The notes under the pieces: model-generated
What the model was told of the DNA's origin: nothing
What the model saw: the letters and a program-made list of their open reading frames with translations, nothing else
Databases searched by the model: none
Assembly: GCA_009911175.1 (NCBI GenBank)
Contig: QXWX01000043.1
Coordinates: 1 to 53,716 of the forward strand
From: Lachnospiraceae bacterium
GTDB lineage: Bacteria; Bacillota_A; Clostridia; Lachnospirales; Lachnospiraceae
DNA: 53,716 nt
Reading direction: 5' to 3'
Part shown: in pieces, positions 34,759 through 43,949 of the stretch
Layout: the number at the start of each line of letters is the position of its first letter
How positions within the stretch are numbered: position 1 is the first letter of the stretch
Position numbers and translations under genes: made by a program

Positions 34759-34787
34759 ATTATATAGAAAGAAACACGCTCTTTCAA
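34759..34787 (-). promoter_or_regulatory. Adhesin promoter
   Basis: On the minus strand TTGAAA (34787-34782), 17 nt, TATAAT (34764-34759). It is ideally placed to start the leader RNA. Confidence 0.75.
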
Positions 34788-35036
34788 ATCCACAAAACGC
34801 CATATACTGCCAAATACATATTACTGCTGTCCTTCGAGGAAAACATATCTGATATTAAGACAACTTATCTGTTCCCCTGCCTTTCTCTTTTATTCTGTTG
34901 CCCATTCCATGTTTTGCGACATCTTCTCCTTATTCTTTCATTGAGCATTCCGGAGGGCTCTGTTAAGCTATGGGTATACGATATTGGATTTCAAAAGGAC
35001 TTCCGACAAAATAATACAATAAGGAGAGAAATACAG

Positions 35037-36923
35037 ATGAAAAAAGGATTATATGTCCCGGCATGCCACAAATATATCAGGAAAAGAGATGGTACTCCCG
35101 ACCAGCAGCGCATATTCAACGTTGCAAAGTCTGCATTTAAAGCAAAATATCCTAATCAGAAATTAGAAGATAGGGAACTGATCAGTTTCTTAAAGGCGAA
35201 CCATGTGATTCCGGAAGAAACGAAAGGGGAAGACTTGAATACGGAGCATCCGGAACTTTGTTTTACGATTATCTCCCAATATAAATGTAATTCAACCTGT
35301 CAATTATGTGCCTATTCTCCGCTCTTTAAAAACCAGTGGGAAATGCAGGAATCCATATTAATTGGTTATGCCCTGAGAAGCTGGAATAATTTACAGGCTC
35401 TCTTAGAATCCGGTCTTACCTGCCGCCACTTCCGGGCAATGATTCCCGTATCGGAAAAATCATCCGTCTCAGTAATACCTTTAAATCGGCTGGCTTTTGA
35501 ATATATGGAAAAGGTGCCAAAATCACAATCGGATATGTTGTCCATCTCCGAAAATATCATCCATACCTTGAAACAGAATAATAAAAATAAGCTCTCTGCA
35601 GATGATTTTAAAATTGCAAAAAAATACCTTGATAATCTCTTCCTAAGTAATTATCATGCTTTGCCGCCGGAAAAGATTGAAAACATTTTGAAAAAATGCT
35701 TTCAGCTGCATTTCCGACCGGCTCCTGAGCCTTCAATACAACAGGAAAAACAGGAAGAAATTATGGAAGAAAGCCCTCTGCGCCTGGAGGGCCTGCTAGC
35801 AGGGAAATCTCTGACAACAGCGGGAAACAGAAATCCTCTGCAAGAAACTGCCAGTAAGAAAAAAATAACAGATGATAAGCGTGAAAAGGCAGTTCACACC
35901 TGCTATACGAAAGATATTTCATCTGTACTGATAAAACCAATTTCCGCTGCAACTATGGAACGCCCTCCCCATATATGGCAGATAACCTATAAAGAGCTTC
36001 AAGATTTTCCGGCAGTAAACCTGGATACAGCAGACAAATGGCAGATGAGATTGTTTCTTGAAAAACTGCTAATGACGCCCTTGCTCCCTATGGAAACCTT
36101 GATAGATAATAAGGGTTCGTCATGGGTGCTTCTCTATGTTCAAGGCAAATTTTTTTATTATTCCAGCAGCAATCTGACCATATTAGATACCATACTGCCC
36201 TATATTGAAAAAAGTGCTTTCCGCAAAATCATTTGTTACGAGCCTTATCAATTGTATGAATACTTTTTCCGGCAGCAAGTCTATGGCATAACCCTGTTCA
36301 GCATCCGGCTTGGAATGGATTTCGCCTGTTCCCCGGCTTTATGGAAATGTAATATAAATACTGTCCTGCATGAAATATGCAAAACAGAAAATCCTGATCA
36401 TGCCCCTGCAGTAATGGACAGCATGCGGAACTACTATAAGATGTTCCAATATTTAAGCAAGACTGGTTTAGAAAAAAAGAAGATGTACTGGGAAAGATAT
36501 TATATCATGAAATTTTTAGGATATTCTTATCATAGAAAAGAAAACGGTTTAACAGGAAAACCCCTGTTTCTAAAAGAGGCCCTGGATGGCTATCAGTTTG
36601 CTTATACCGAAAAGGATACATTAATGGCTCCTTATATGGCTGTCCGCTATCAGATCCGATGGGAATCAAAAGATGAATTTCCAATTGAATCCATGCTTTC
36701 GGAAATTATGAAGCACAGAATTCCGGAAATTCATGAAATATTACTGCTATCCTATAGTAAAAATAATATGATATTTTCCATACTTCCCTCGGAATATGGT
36801 TACTTATGTGATTTGGTAAATAATATTGCATGTTATTTTGCAGAGATAAATAAAAAATTGCCGGTACATATTGACGAAGACATTTTGAGCAGTCAGAATG
36901 AAAAATGTGTGGCAGTGCCTTGA
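35037..36923 (+). CDS. Hypothetical protein divergent from adhesin, CxxC motif
   Basis: A 628-residue protein. ATG 35037 is chosen because AAGGAGAG lies 9 nt upstream; the frame is open much earlier (34614) but that part overlaps the adhesin leader. Residues 80-95 carry CNSTCQLCAYSP, a CxxxCxxC-like cluster that may bind zinc or iron-sulfur. The rest is helical with aromatic residues and has no signal peptide, so it is likely cytosolic. A low-complexity acidic/basic linker lies around 220-260. No family was recognised. Its divergence from the adhesin over a shared 500-nt region suggests a part in the same locus, which is inference. Confidence 0.75.
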   Translation: MKKGLYVPACHKYIRKRDGTPDQQRIFNVAKSAFKAKYPNQKLEDRELISFLKANHVIPEETKGEDLNTEHPELCFTIISQYKCNSTCQLCAYSPLFKNQWEMQESILIGYALRSWNNLQALLESGLTCRHFRAMIPVSEKSSVSVIPLNRLAFEYMEKVPKSQSDMLSISENIIHTLKQNNKNKLSADDFKIAKKYLDNLFLSNYHALPPEKIENILKKCFQLHFRPAPEPSIQQEKQEEIMEESPLRLEGLLAGKSLTTAGNRNPLQETASKKKITDDKREKAVHTCYTKDISSVLIKPISAATMERPPHIWQITYKELQDFPAVNLDTADKWQMRLFLEKLLMTPLLPMETLIDNKGSSWVLLYVQGKFFYYSSSNLTILDTILPYIEKSAFRKIICYEPYQLYEYFFRQQVYGITLFSIRLGMDFACSPALWKCNINTVLHEICKTENPDHAPAVMDSMRNYYKMFQYLSKTGLEKKKMYWERYYIMKFLGYSYHRKENGLTGKPLFLKEALDGYQFAYTEKDTLMAPYMAVRYQIRWESKDEFPIESMLSEIMKHRIPEIHEILLLSYSKNNMIFSILPSEYGYLCDLVNNIACYFAEINKKLPVHIDEDILSSQNEKCVAVP

Positions 36924-37010
36924 TTAATGTAAGGTGGCAGTGAGAAAAAATAGCGGGGAAGAGCAAATGATGTTATATGTATACTTCATACTATAACATA
37001 AATGTAATAC

Positions 37011-37063
37011 AAAAATCAGGATAACTGACCGTTTTGAGACATCTGGACAGCTCCTGATTTTTA
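37011..37063. terminator. Long-loop inverted repeat before methyltransferase-like gene
   Basis: AAAAATCAGG (37011-37020) and CCTGATTTTT (37054-37063) are perfect 10-bp inverted copies around a 33-nt loop, between two convergent genes. T residues at both ends fit a bidirectional terminator. Confidence 0.5.
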
Positions 37064-37074
37064 TATTTCTCCTA

Positions 37075-37788
37075 CTATTTTAATTCATCGTAGACAAAAC
37101 CGGCAATCAGTCCTTTTCTAATCGCTGAATCCTCTCTGCTCATACATATTTTATATGCCTCTTGATTGTCCATCCTATCTCTTTTCCATTCAAAATGACC
37201 CATTTCATACACAAAATACTCATCCTGACTCGTAGTAACCAGGAGCCTGCCACCATTTTTCAGCAGCATATAGAGATTCTGCATGATGAATTCCCGGTAT
37301 GGATGGTAACACTGCTCATCAAAATATCTCAGTGAATATACCACTTCTATTTTGTCAGCATTCTCATCCCTGCAAAGCTTTAGAGCTGTTCCCTTTTTGG
37401 GCAAATCCTCAATAGACTCCGACATCCTCCTGAGAATATATAAGTGTTCCTTCGTCTCCTGATCCAAAATCTTATTATAGTTCGCTACTTCCCGAACAGT
37501 CTCAACCTCTTTCATAACGCGGATAATCCAAAAATCCTTTAAATCTTCTCCAGCCCAGTTCCATACATAAGGCTCTATTGTTTTCCAAAAGTCCATAATA
37601 TCAAAGTAATGCTCATTGGGTTGTGCTGCCTTTTCATCTTTAAAAAAGAACTGAAGACATTCCTCTTCCTCTGCCTCCTTCCTCAGTACGCTTGAAAAAA
37701 AAGCATCAACAGATTCAATCGCATTTCTTACGCTGTTAAAATCCGTTTCTCCACCTAATTTACCAGTAAATCTTCCCGTCAAATCCAT
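37075..37788 (-). CDS. Putative methyltransferase-like protein
   Basis: A 237-residue protein. ATG 37788 is preferred over 37812 because AGGAGA lies 8 nt upstream. The last 110 residues look like the C-terminal half of a Rossmann methyltransferase: KIEVVYSLRYF, then YREFIMQNLYMLLKNGGRLL and VTTSQDEYFVYEM, the pattern of motifs IV-VI. A clear glycine-rich SAM motif I is not visible in the N-terminal half, which is helical and acidic. It is therefore a divergent or incomplete methyltransferase, or a fold relative. Confidence 0.55.
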   Translation of the reverse strand: MDLTGRFTGKLGGETDFNSVRNAIESVDAFFSSVLRKEAEEEECLQFFFKDEKAAQPNEHYFDIMDFWKTIEPYVWNWAGEDLKDFWIIRVMKEVETVREVANYNKILDQETKEHLYILRRMSESIEDLPKKGTALKLCRDENADKIEVVYSLRYFDEQCYHPYREFIMQNLYMLLKNGGRLLVTTSQDEYFVYEMGHFEWKRDRMDNQEAYKICMSREDSAIRKGLIAGFVYDELK

Positions 37789-37812
37789 ATTAATGTCTCC
37801 TGTACCTTTCAT

Positions 37813-38321
37813 ATCTGCGCCACAAATTGGTTGAAATTATATCAGATACCAATATACGATTCCAGCAGTTCCTGCTAATTACCATTATTTACCATATAAA
37901 AAGCAAAATTTTCTTTCCATCTATTTCTTTCCGGATATTTCTTTCGGCAAGTTGCAAAAAACACCTCAGACACAGGTAAATACGGCAATCCCCGCTATTT
38001 AGCTTAATTAAACATATCTATATTTTTACATCACGATTTCCTATCATTCCGCCAACTGCAAACATATATCTGTCTTTTTATATGGTATACCTTTATATGA
38101 ATACTTTCAATAAAAAATATAAAATATCTCTTATTTTCGGAACCTCATGGATAGATTTTATTGTTTTACTGCTTAAATAGCCCTTGTAAAATTATTACTG
38201 CTTATTTGCCTGTCATCTGCAAATTAAATTTCATGAATAAAATGTATTCTGTGATAGAACTATAACTCATAGAATGATTAACTTTATAATTTTATTATAA
38301 TATAGTTTTACAAAGGTTACA
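37813..38321. other. AT-rich intergenic region
   Basis: About 500 nt without a supportable gene, repeat or hairpin, between two divergently oriented genes. It presumably holds their promoters; neither could be pinned down. Confidence 0.5.
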
Positions 38322-38360
38322 ATGTACAGAAATACTTATATCAAAGGAGTACCCCCATCC

Positions 38361-38729
38361 ATGGAGCTTAATTTTAAAGCCATAGGTAAGAGAATCAAAA
38401 TAGCAAGACTTAAAACCGATCTGACTCAGGAAATTATGGCAGAAAAGATAGGAGTTACACCTCAGCATGTCAGCAATATTGAAACCGGTAATTCCAGCGT
38501 CAGCCTGACAACGCTTATTGCTATAGCAAATCTTCTAAAAGTGTCGGTCGATGAGTTGATATGTGATACGGTATTGAAAACTAAATATGTATTTAGCAAA
38601 GAAGCAAATGAAATCTTTAGAGATTGTAATGAATATGAGATACGCGTTTTGGTAGAAATACTGAAAGCGGCGAAATATTCCATGCGTGATGTGAAAATGT
38701 TTGAGGCCAGAATAAAAAATAATGAATAA
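38361..38729 (+). CDS. XRE-family transcriptional regulator
   Basis: A 122-residue regulator with a helix-turn-helix at about residues 8-62 (IGKRIKIARLKTDLTQEIMA, then VTPQHVSNIETGNSSVSL). The C-terminal 55 residues are helical and may dimerise or sense a ligand. AAAGGAG lies 12 nt before ATG 38361. It is a monocistronic gene ending at the strong hairpin at 38738. The target is unknown. Confidence in the DNA-binding domain is high. Confidence 0.88.
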   Translation: MELNFKAIGKRIKIARLKTDLTQEIMAEKIGVTPQHVSNIETGNSSVSLTTLIAIANLLKVSVDELICDTVLKTKYVFSKEANEIFRDCNEYEIRVLVEILKAAKYSMRDVKMFEARIKNNE

Positions 38730-38737
38730 AATCGAAA

Positions 38738-38776
38738 CAAAGCCGGCAGTAGGGAACTCCCTGCCTGCCGGCTTTG
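38738..38776. terminator. Strong bidirectional terminator
   Basis: CAAAGCCGGCAG and CTGCCGGCTTTG pair perfectly over 12 bp, with an inner AGGGA/TCCCT stem, between convergent XRE and AraC genes. Confidence 0.85.
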
Positions 38777-38798
38777 CTTATACCTCATCTTCCCAAAT

Positions 38799-39728
38799 TT
38801 ATTTTTCCTTTTCAGGCAGCAACGGTTTCACCCAGATTTCCATATACGCCATATCTTCTGCATCCCGGAAATACTTTTCTACCGAAAATGGTTCTGTAGT
38901 GAGGTTGTGCCGAGGCAGCCATGTGCTGAATAGATATTTGTTTGCCTGGTCAAGCTTCACCGTTACCAAGTCTTCAAAATTCTCCGCCTCGATTCTGCTG
39001 ACAATATATTTGCCCGGCAGAAGTTCCTGCTTTACGAATCCCTCCGGCAGCTGCTCCGGCATTTTCTGGATCATTCCGCCCGCAAAATAATTGAACACCC
39101 CTTGTGCGAAATTTCCCATATGGGACATCCCTATTTCCACCCTGCCGTTGAGATTCGCTGCAAGCAGTTCTTTTTTCGCATGATACTGTTTCCAAAGCTG
39201 TCCTGGCACATCTATGCCGGTGCTTTCACCGACGGGTATTTGTCTGGAAATTTCAACTTCTGCTTCAAAGCCAAGATAAATTTCCGGTTTTTCCAACGTC
39301 TTTCTTTGGATCTCCAGGACGATACCGCCCACCACCAGCGGAACCCCTTCGTCCACCAGTACATAATTCATAGAAATTTCCGGCTTTTCAAAAGTATTAA
39401 GCATCGGTAAGGTCTTCCTGTATTCCTCCGGCGTAATCCCATATGTCTCCTTGAAAGCCCTAGTAAAATTTGCATGGCTTGAAAAGCCGTAGTCCAAAGC
39501 AATATCCAGAATCCTTCGGTCCGTATCCTTTAACCCCTCAACCACTTTTGCCAAACGGCGGAGTTTCGCATACTCCTGGACCGGTTTTCTGACCAGACGT
39601 TTAAACAGACGCTGATAATAAAATTGGGACAAGCCAACCATATCGGCAAGCTCCTCTGTAGAGATTTCTCCTGATAAATGTTCCTCGATATAATTCAATG
39701 ACTGGTCTATAGTTTCCCATGCGTGCAT
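38799..39728 (-). CDS. AraC-family regulator with GyrI-like effector domain
   Basis: A 309-residue regulator. Two helix-turn-helix motifs of the AraC type fill residues 5-105 (EISTEELADMVGLSQFYYQR and ILDIALDYGFSSHANFTRAF, with the PEEYRK end). Residues 120-305 form a GyrI-like effector-binding domain, of the Rob/SoxS-type drug sensors. AAAGGAGG precedes the start by 7 nt. It lies between a converging XRE gene and the ABC exporter operon, but is separately oriented from neither. Ligand unknown; amphipathic drugs or bile acids are typical for the family. Confidence 0.9.
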   Translation of the reverse strand: MHAWETIDQSLNYIEEHLSGEISTEELADMVGLSQFYYQRLFKRLVRKPVQEYAKLRRLAKVVEGLKDTDRRILDIALDYGFSSHANFTRAFKETYGITPEEYRKTLPMLNTFEKPEISMNYVLVDEGVPLVVGGIVLEIQRKTLEKPEIYLGFEAEVEISRQIPVGESTGIDVPGQLWKQYHAKKELLAANLNGRVEIGMSHMGNFAQGVFNYFAGGMIQKMPEQLPEGFVKQELLPGKYIVSRIEAENFEDLVTVKLDQANKYLFSTWLPRHNLTTEPFSVEKYFRDAEDMAYMEIWVKPLLPEKEK

Positions 39729-39859
39729 TGCGGCACCTCCTTTATTTGATGCTCAAATCATACCACACTGTTTTTTATCAGGCTTTTCACCCTATGCCCT
39801 TTTTCATCACAGCTCCCATATACAATATTGCATGATGTCAGATATCAGTCCTGTTCTGC

Positions 39860-41446
39860 TCAAAGTTCCCGCAAATCTATGCGGTTATTCTTTCGATACA
39901 TCAGACATGTTATCCCCAGAAGCAGCACACACAGAACAGCCCGATATCCCCCGGAATATCCTTCCGGAACCAGACAGGCGCCCGCGCCGCCAAGGATTGC
40001 AAGGACAGCCCCGCCCATGCCGCCAAGTACGGCTGAAGCGCTCTGTTTGACCACGCTTACCTCATTCTCCCAATCCAGAACCGGGAAATGCAGATTAACG
40101 GTAATCCCGTATACACAGGCAAACAGCAGGATCACCGCCGGAATCACCATCATCCAGAAGCTATCCTGTAATCCCGGCTTTAATGCAAGGAGCAGGAAAA
40201 CCTCCGACACAAGGTAAAAAGGCAGAATCAGGATCAGATTCATCAAAAGCTTTGCGTCCAGGACTGTCCGTGCCGGCAGCGGCAGGCTTTTGGCAAGCCA
40301 CCACTCCTTCCCTTCCATGGAAACAGATGTGGCTGCAGTTGTCATCATACAAAAAGTGCCTGCCAGCAGAAACGGTGCGATTACTGCCAGATCAACCGGA
40401 ACCGGCAGGAGCTCTTTCACCCTCGCCGGGCCTGTAAAAAGAAGCGCCCCCGATATGACACAGCCCATAAGCGGTCCGATGATCGTATTGGATACATAAA
40501 TACTCGATGAGAAATACCGTCGGAATTCCTTCCTGCACAGGGAAACCAACGCCGAGTCTGCTTTCAAATCTCCCATCTGATAATCATGCCTTGCCGCCGT
40601 TGTATACAGATTCCGGCAGATGGACTGAAAACAGGCGGATACGGCCGCCGCCGCCACGGCAAATACAGACAGAAATAAACCTGTATACATCAGGCACCGG
40701 CTGATTTCCCCATTTACAATCGCCGTCCCAAGCAGCACAGCCGGAGGATAGAATCTCTCAAGCATAGCCGAAATCATTCCGGACAGTTCCTCCATAATCT
40801 CCAGACTTTCCATCCCTTCCACTGACGTAAGACGCGAAGAACCATACATAATGGCAAAAGCAAATACTATCGTAAGCGTTGACGCCACCAGGCTTTTATG
40901 CCGCATCCTGGAAGAAATTCCCGTAACCAGAGCCCCAATAAGGATCGCCCCTGTCATTGGCAGTAACGGCACTGACCATATCCCAAGAAACGCACACAGA
41001 TAGAATGACACATCCGGCCTCATCTGCCATGCATACACTGCAATCCCCGGAAGCAGTACCAGGGCAGCCATCAGCAGATTTTCCGTATACATGCGCAAAA
41101 ACCGTCCAAGCACTACTGCGCCTTTCCTTACAGGCAGGGATACTACCATATCATATCCCTGTCTCCGGAAAATGATGCTTCCCGCCTTTAAGATTCCAAA
41201 TACAAAAATGAGCATGCTGGATATGGCGATGACATAAGCCGGAACATCTTCTCCTGCTCCAATCTCCACCAGTCCCCAGGAAATGCCGCCCACATAAAAT
41301 AGCAGCATAATAATCAGGAGTATCCAGAGGACAGAAAGCATTACGGCCCTCTTCTTTTTACGCTTATCTTTCGTGAACCGTAAAATATTTATGCCAAGGA
41401 GATTACATAGCTCCAGCCTGGCCATAATCCTAATCTGCGCCAGCAT
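39860..41446 (-). CDS. ABC transporter permease
   Basis: A 528-residue polytopic membrane protein with about 12 hydrophobic segments, starting near residues 35-60 and ending at about 505-520. It overlaps the upstream ATPase gene by 17 nt, so the two are translationally coupled and form the exporter. The type is the long ABC-2-like permease found in Firmicutes for peptides or lipids; the substrate cannot be told. A conserved EWW sequence follows the central cytoplasmic region. No terminator was found before the AraC gene at 39728. Confidence 0.85.
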   Translation of the reverse strand: MLAQIRIMARLELCNLLGINILRFTKDKRKKKRAVMLSVLWILLIIMLLFYVGGISWGLVEIGAGEDVPAYVIAISSMLIFVFGILKAGSIIFRRQGYDMVVSLPVRKGAVVLGRFLRMYTENLLMAALVLLPGIAVYAWQMRPDVSFYLCAFLGIWSVPLLPMTGAILIGALVTGISSRMRHKSLVASTLTIVFAFAIMYGSSRLTSVEGMESLEIMEELSGMISAMLERFYPPAVLLGTAIVNGEISRCLMYTGLFLSVFAVAAAAVSACFQSICRNLYTTAARHDYQMGDLKADSALVSLCRKEFRRYFSSSIYVSNTIIGPLMGCVISGALLFTGPARVKELLPVPVDLAVIAPFLLAGTFCMMTTAATSVSMEGKEWWLAKSLPLPARTVLDAKLLMNLILILPFYLVSEVFLLLALKPGLQDSFWMMVIPAVILLFACVYGITVNLHFPVLDWENEVSVVKQSASAVLGGMGGAVLAILGGAGACLVPEGYSGGYRAVLCVLLLGITCLMYRKNNRIDLREL

Positions 41447-42155
41447 TATTTACCACCTCCATAAAAATGGACTCCAGCGTATTGCCCTGCTTTACAACCT
41501 CCTCCATGGTGCCTTCGGCAATCAGGCGTCCCTCCTTGATCATCGCTACCTTGTTACAAAGCTTCTCAGCCACCTCCAGCACGTGGGTGGAAAAGAATAT
41601 GGCGCCCCCACCGGCGCAAAGTTTCCTCATCCTCTCTTTCAGAATAACGGAAGCTTTCGGGTCAAGCCCCACAAAAGGCTCGTCCAAAACCAACAGCCTT
41701 GGTTCATGCAGCAGCGCAGATATAATAGCAAGCTTCTGTTTCATACCATGGGAATAAGAAGAAATCAGATCCCCAAAGGATTCCGTTATTTCAAATTCAT
41801 CCCCGTACCTTTTGATCCGTTCCTTCCTCTCTTCTGCCGGAACCTTGAAAATATCGGCAATAAAGTTCAGATACTGGATGCCTGTCAGATACTCATACAG
41901 ATCCGGATTATCCGGAATATATGCCGTCATCTGTTTGCACACAAGCGGATCATCATGAAGGCTGATTCCTCCGATCCGAATCTCTCCCGCATCATATCCA
42001 TGGATCCCGGCAATGCATTTCAGCGTTGTTGTCTTCCCGGCTCCATTATGCCCGATGAATGCGCAGATATCACCCGGCATCACATGAAGGCTCAGATCCG
42101 TGACGCCCTTGCTGCCGCCCTTATAGTGTTTCGTCAAATGATTGATAATAAGCAT
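41430..42155 (-). CDS. ABC transporter ATP-binding protein
   Basis: A 241-residue ABC ATPase with all motifs: Walker A GHNGAGKT at 35-42, signature SYSHGMKQK near 137, Walker B LLVLDEPFVGLDP near 158 and the H-loop (FFSTH). AGGAGG lies 5 nt before the ATG. It is the energy unit of the permease at 39860, whose start it overlaps, and follows an XRE regulator gene by 58 nt in the same direction. The three genes form one operon. Confidence 0.95.
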   Translation of the reverse strand: MLIINHLTKHYKGGSKGVTDLSLHVMPGDICAFIGHNGAGKTTTLKCIAGIHGYDAGEIRIGGISLHDDPLVCKQMTAYIPDNPDLYEYLTGIQYLNFIADIFKVPAEERKERIKRYGDEFEITESFGDLISSYSHGMKQKLAIISALLHEPRLLVLDEPFVGLDPKASVILKERMRKLCAGGGAIFFSTHVLEVAEKLCNKVAMIKEGRLIAEGTMEEVVKQGNTLESIFMEVVNNAGAD

Positions 42156-42213
42156 TGTTTTCCTCCTGTTTTATGAGAGCAGTCTCTGTAGCTGCTTCGC
42201 ATCTGCCAATCTT

Positions 42214-43335
42214 CTATGTGTCAGTTTTTGCAAAATGCTGCAGTATTTTCTGGAAATCAGCATTCTCTTTCAGAGCCTCAAAAGCCGGGTGGCTGAATGC
42301 TTCCTGCAGATTCTGAAAAACGAATTTCCTGCTTCTTGGAGCCATTTCTCCCAATGGAAGGGCTTCAATCCATGCGTCTAAACGGTCAAAATATTCATCT
42401 CCGTGGAGTACAACCCTCTCTGCCCGTAAGAGCCCGTCAACACATTTCTCAAAAAGGAAGAGGGCCTTCAGCGCTTCTTCCTCCTCCCCGACCGCTGCAT
42501 ACATGACTGCCGCCTGATAATGGAACTGTGCAGCAAGATTGGGATGGAGCTTCTCCAGCAGGTAGGCTTCCATTACATTTCTGATCCTGCATACTGTCTT
42601 TTTGCACCGCTCTATGTCATCCTGATATAAAGCCAGGGATATCGCGGCATCACTGACCAGGTTCAGAATATCCAGCCATTCCCTTGCCTGGATATAACCT
42701 CTTGCCTTCTCATGTTCCCCCGCCATCTGATATGCCTGGACCAGTATGGCTCCGTCCTGCCCTGCAAGACGGGCGGGGTCAGAAGAAGGCTCCAGCATAG
42801 TTATCGTTTCAGCCGCTTTCCCAAGCCATAAGCTGATGCCAGCCTTCAAAACCAAAGCATCACTGCATATGCTTACATCGCTGCAGCTTTCCAGAATATG
42901 GTCGCACCATGAAGCCGCCTCCTCCAAAAGCTGTTTTTGTTCCTCTTCTGACTCTGCCAGCATGTAATGATTCAGGTACAATACAGTAAGCTGCAGCAAA
43001 AAGGCATGGCAGGAATAGTACCTGTGGGCCAGAGTGCGGGTCTTTTCAATGGCCTCATGAAAAGGAAACCTGGCAAAATCCTTTACAAGCTCCGCATAGA
43101 AGTAGCGGATCTGCTCTTTGGAGAGCTTTGCTTTGTACCCGATCAGCTCGTCTATCGTTGTGCCAAAATAGGCAGAAAGTTCGAGCAGAAGCATAAGATC
43201 CGGTGTGCTTTGAGCATTTTCCCACTTGGATACTGCCGCCTTACTTACTCCGAGGAAGTCTGCAAGCTCCTCCTGGGTAATCCTCCGCTCGCGCCTTAGC
43301 CGGATAATATTGTCCGATAAATTTAGTCTGTCCAT
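42214..43335 (-). CDS. XRE regulator with TPR-like helical domain
   Basis: A 373-residue regulator. The helix-turn-helix is at 6-60 (LSDNIIRLRRERRITQEELA, then VSKAAVSKWENAQSTPDL). From about residue 80 on, helical pairs with Ala/Leu/Tyr spacing (YYSCHAFLLQLTVLYLNHYM and others) resemble TPR or Rgg/PlcR-type sensing repeats, so control by a peptide signal is possible. ATG 43335 is chosen, with AAGGAG about 11 nt upstream, though the frame is open to 43479. It is the first gene of the ABC exporter operon and probably controls it. Confidence 0.85.
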   Translation of the reverse strand: MDRLNLSDNIIRLRRERRITQEELADFLGVSKAAVSKWENAQSTPDLMLLLELSAYFGTTIDELIGYKAKLSKEQIRYFYAELVKDFARFPFHEAIEKTRTLAHRYYSCHAFLLQLTVLYLNHYMLAESEEEQKQLLEEAASWCDHILESCSDVSICSDALVLKAGISLWLGKAAETITMLEPSSDPARLAGQDGAILVQAYQMAGEHEKARGYIQAREWLDILNLVSDAAISLALYQDDIERCKKTVCRIRNVMEAYLLEKLHPNLAAQFHYQAAVMYAAVGEEEEALKALFLFEKCVDGLLRAERVVLHGDEYFDRLDAWIEALPLGEMAPRSRKFVFQNLQEAFSHPAFEALKENADFQKILQHFAKTDT

Positions 43336-43479
43336 ACTGTTATTGTTCTCCTTATCCTCTATTGTATTACCTCTTTTCTTCATTATAATAAAAAGGAGAT
43401 TCCCTATCAATCGAACTGTATTCCACTTTTTCGCAAAAAAGTCAACCGGGGGGAAACTTCTTCTTATTACTAAAAACAC

Positions 43480-43733
43480 TGGAGTAATTATTTTATGTTT
43501 GATGTGATGACAGAAATAAATTCACTAACAAAGATTGAATGAAGTAACTTTTTCATCTAGTATCCAACTAAAAGTAAATATATTTTGACAAAAAACAGAA
43601 GTGGAATTGTTGCACATTCATCCACTGATAAAGTACCTAATTCCACCTCTGAGTTTTTCATATATTGCAGTCTTGCAATTGACTTTACCTCAAAAGCCTT
43701 TAGAGCAGAACTTACAATCCATCTCGCCTGACT
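43480..43733. other. Intergenic region with bidirectional terminator
   Basis: No gene. CAGAAGTGGAATT (43596-43608) and AATTCCACCTCTG (43639-43651) pair over 13 positions with one mismatch, followed by T-runs on both strands, and probably end the NACHT/small-gene transcript. The rest is AT-rich. Confidence 0.55.
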
Positions 43734-43911
43734 TCACTCCCCGTATTCATCATCTGTTGAAAAATTCTCAATAAATCTACCAAAGTTGGTGCTTCCTTCT
43801 ATCGTATTATCAGATAGCAGCTTTTCCTTTAAGGTTTAATAAGGATTGGATTAGTTCCGGGTCGGGCAAGGCGTCTATCCAGTCCCTCTTTGTAAATCCT
43901 TGCTCACTCAA
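43734..43911 (-). pseudogene. Small gene behind NACHT protein, frameshifted
   Basis: The start is TTG 43911 with a perfect AGGAGG (43920-43925) 8 nt upstream. The first frame encodes SEQGFTKRDWIDALPDPELI and ends AAI-stop at 43810. In the neighbouring frame it continues LKEKLLSDNTIEGSTNFGRF and IENFSTDDEYGE to a stop at 43734. Joined, they give one small acidic protein of about 58 residues, 39 nt behind the NACHT gene. Either a one-base mutation has broken it, or a frameshift near the run TTATTAAACCTTAAAGG is used. It is too short to name. Confidence 0.6.
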
Positions 43912-43949
43912 ATCTCCAACCTCCTGTTAAACTCGTTTTAAAATCTGAC

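Noticed and set aside
34614..35036. Longer N-terminus of the 628-residue protein
   Set aside because: The frame is open, but the segment overlaps the adhesin leader on the other strand, has no ribosome site and ends before a clear AAGGAGAG at 35021, so the later ATG is used.
43335..43479. Extended start of the XRE/ABC operon regulator
   Set aside because: The helix-turn-helix begins right after ATG 43335, where AAGGAG lies upstream; the longer version adds a non-conserved leader.
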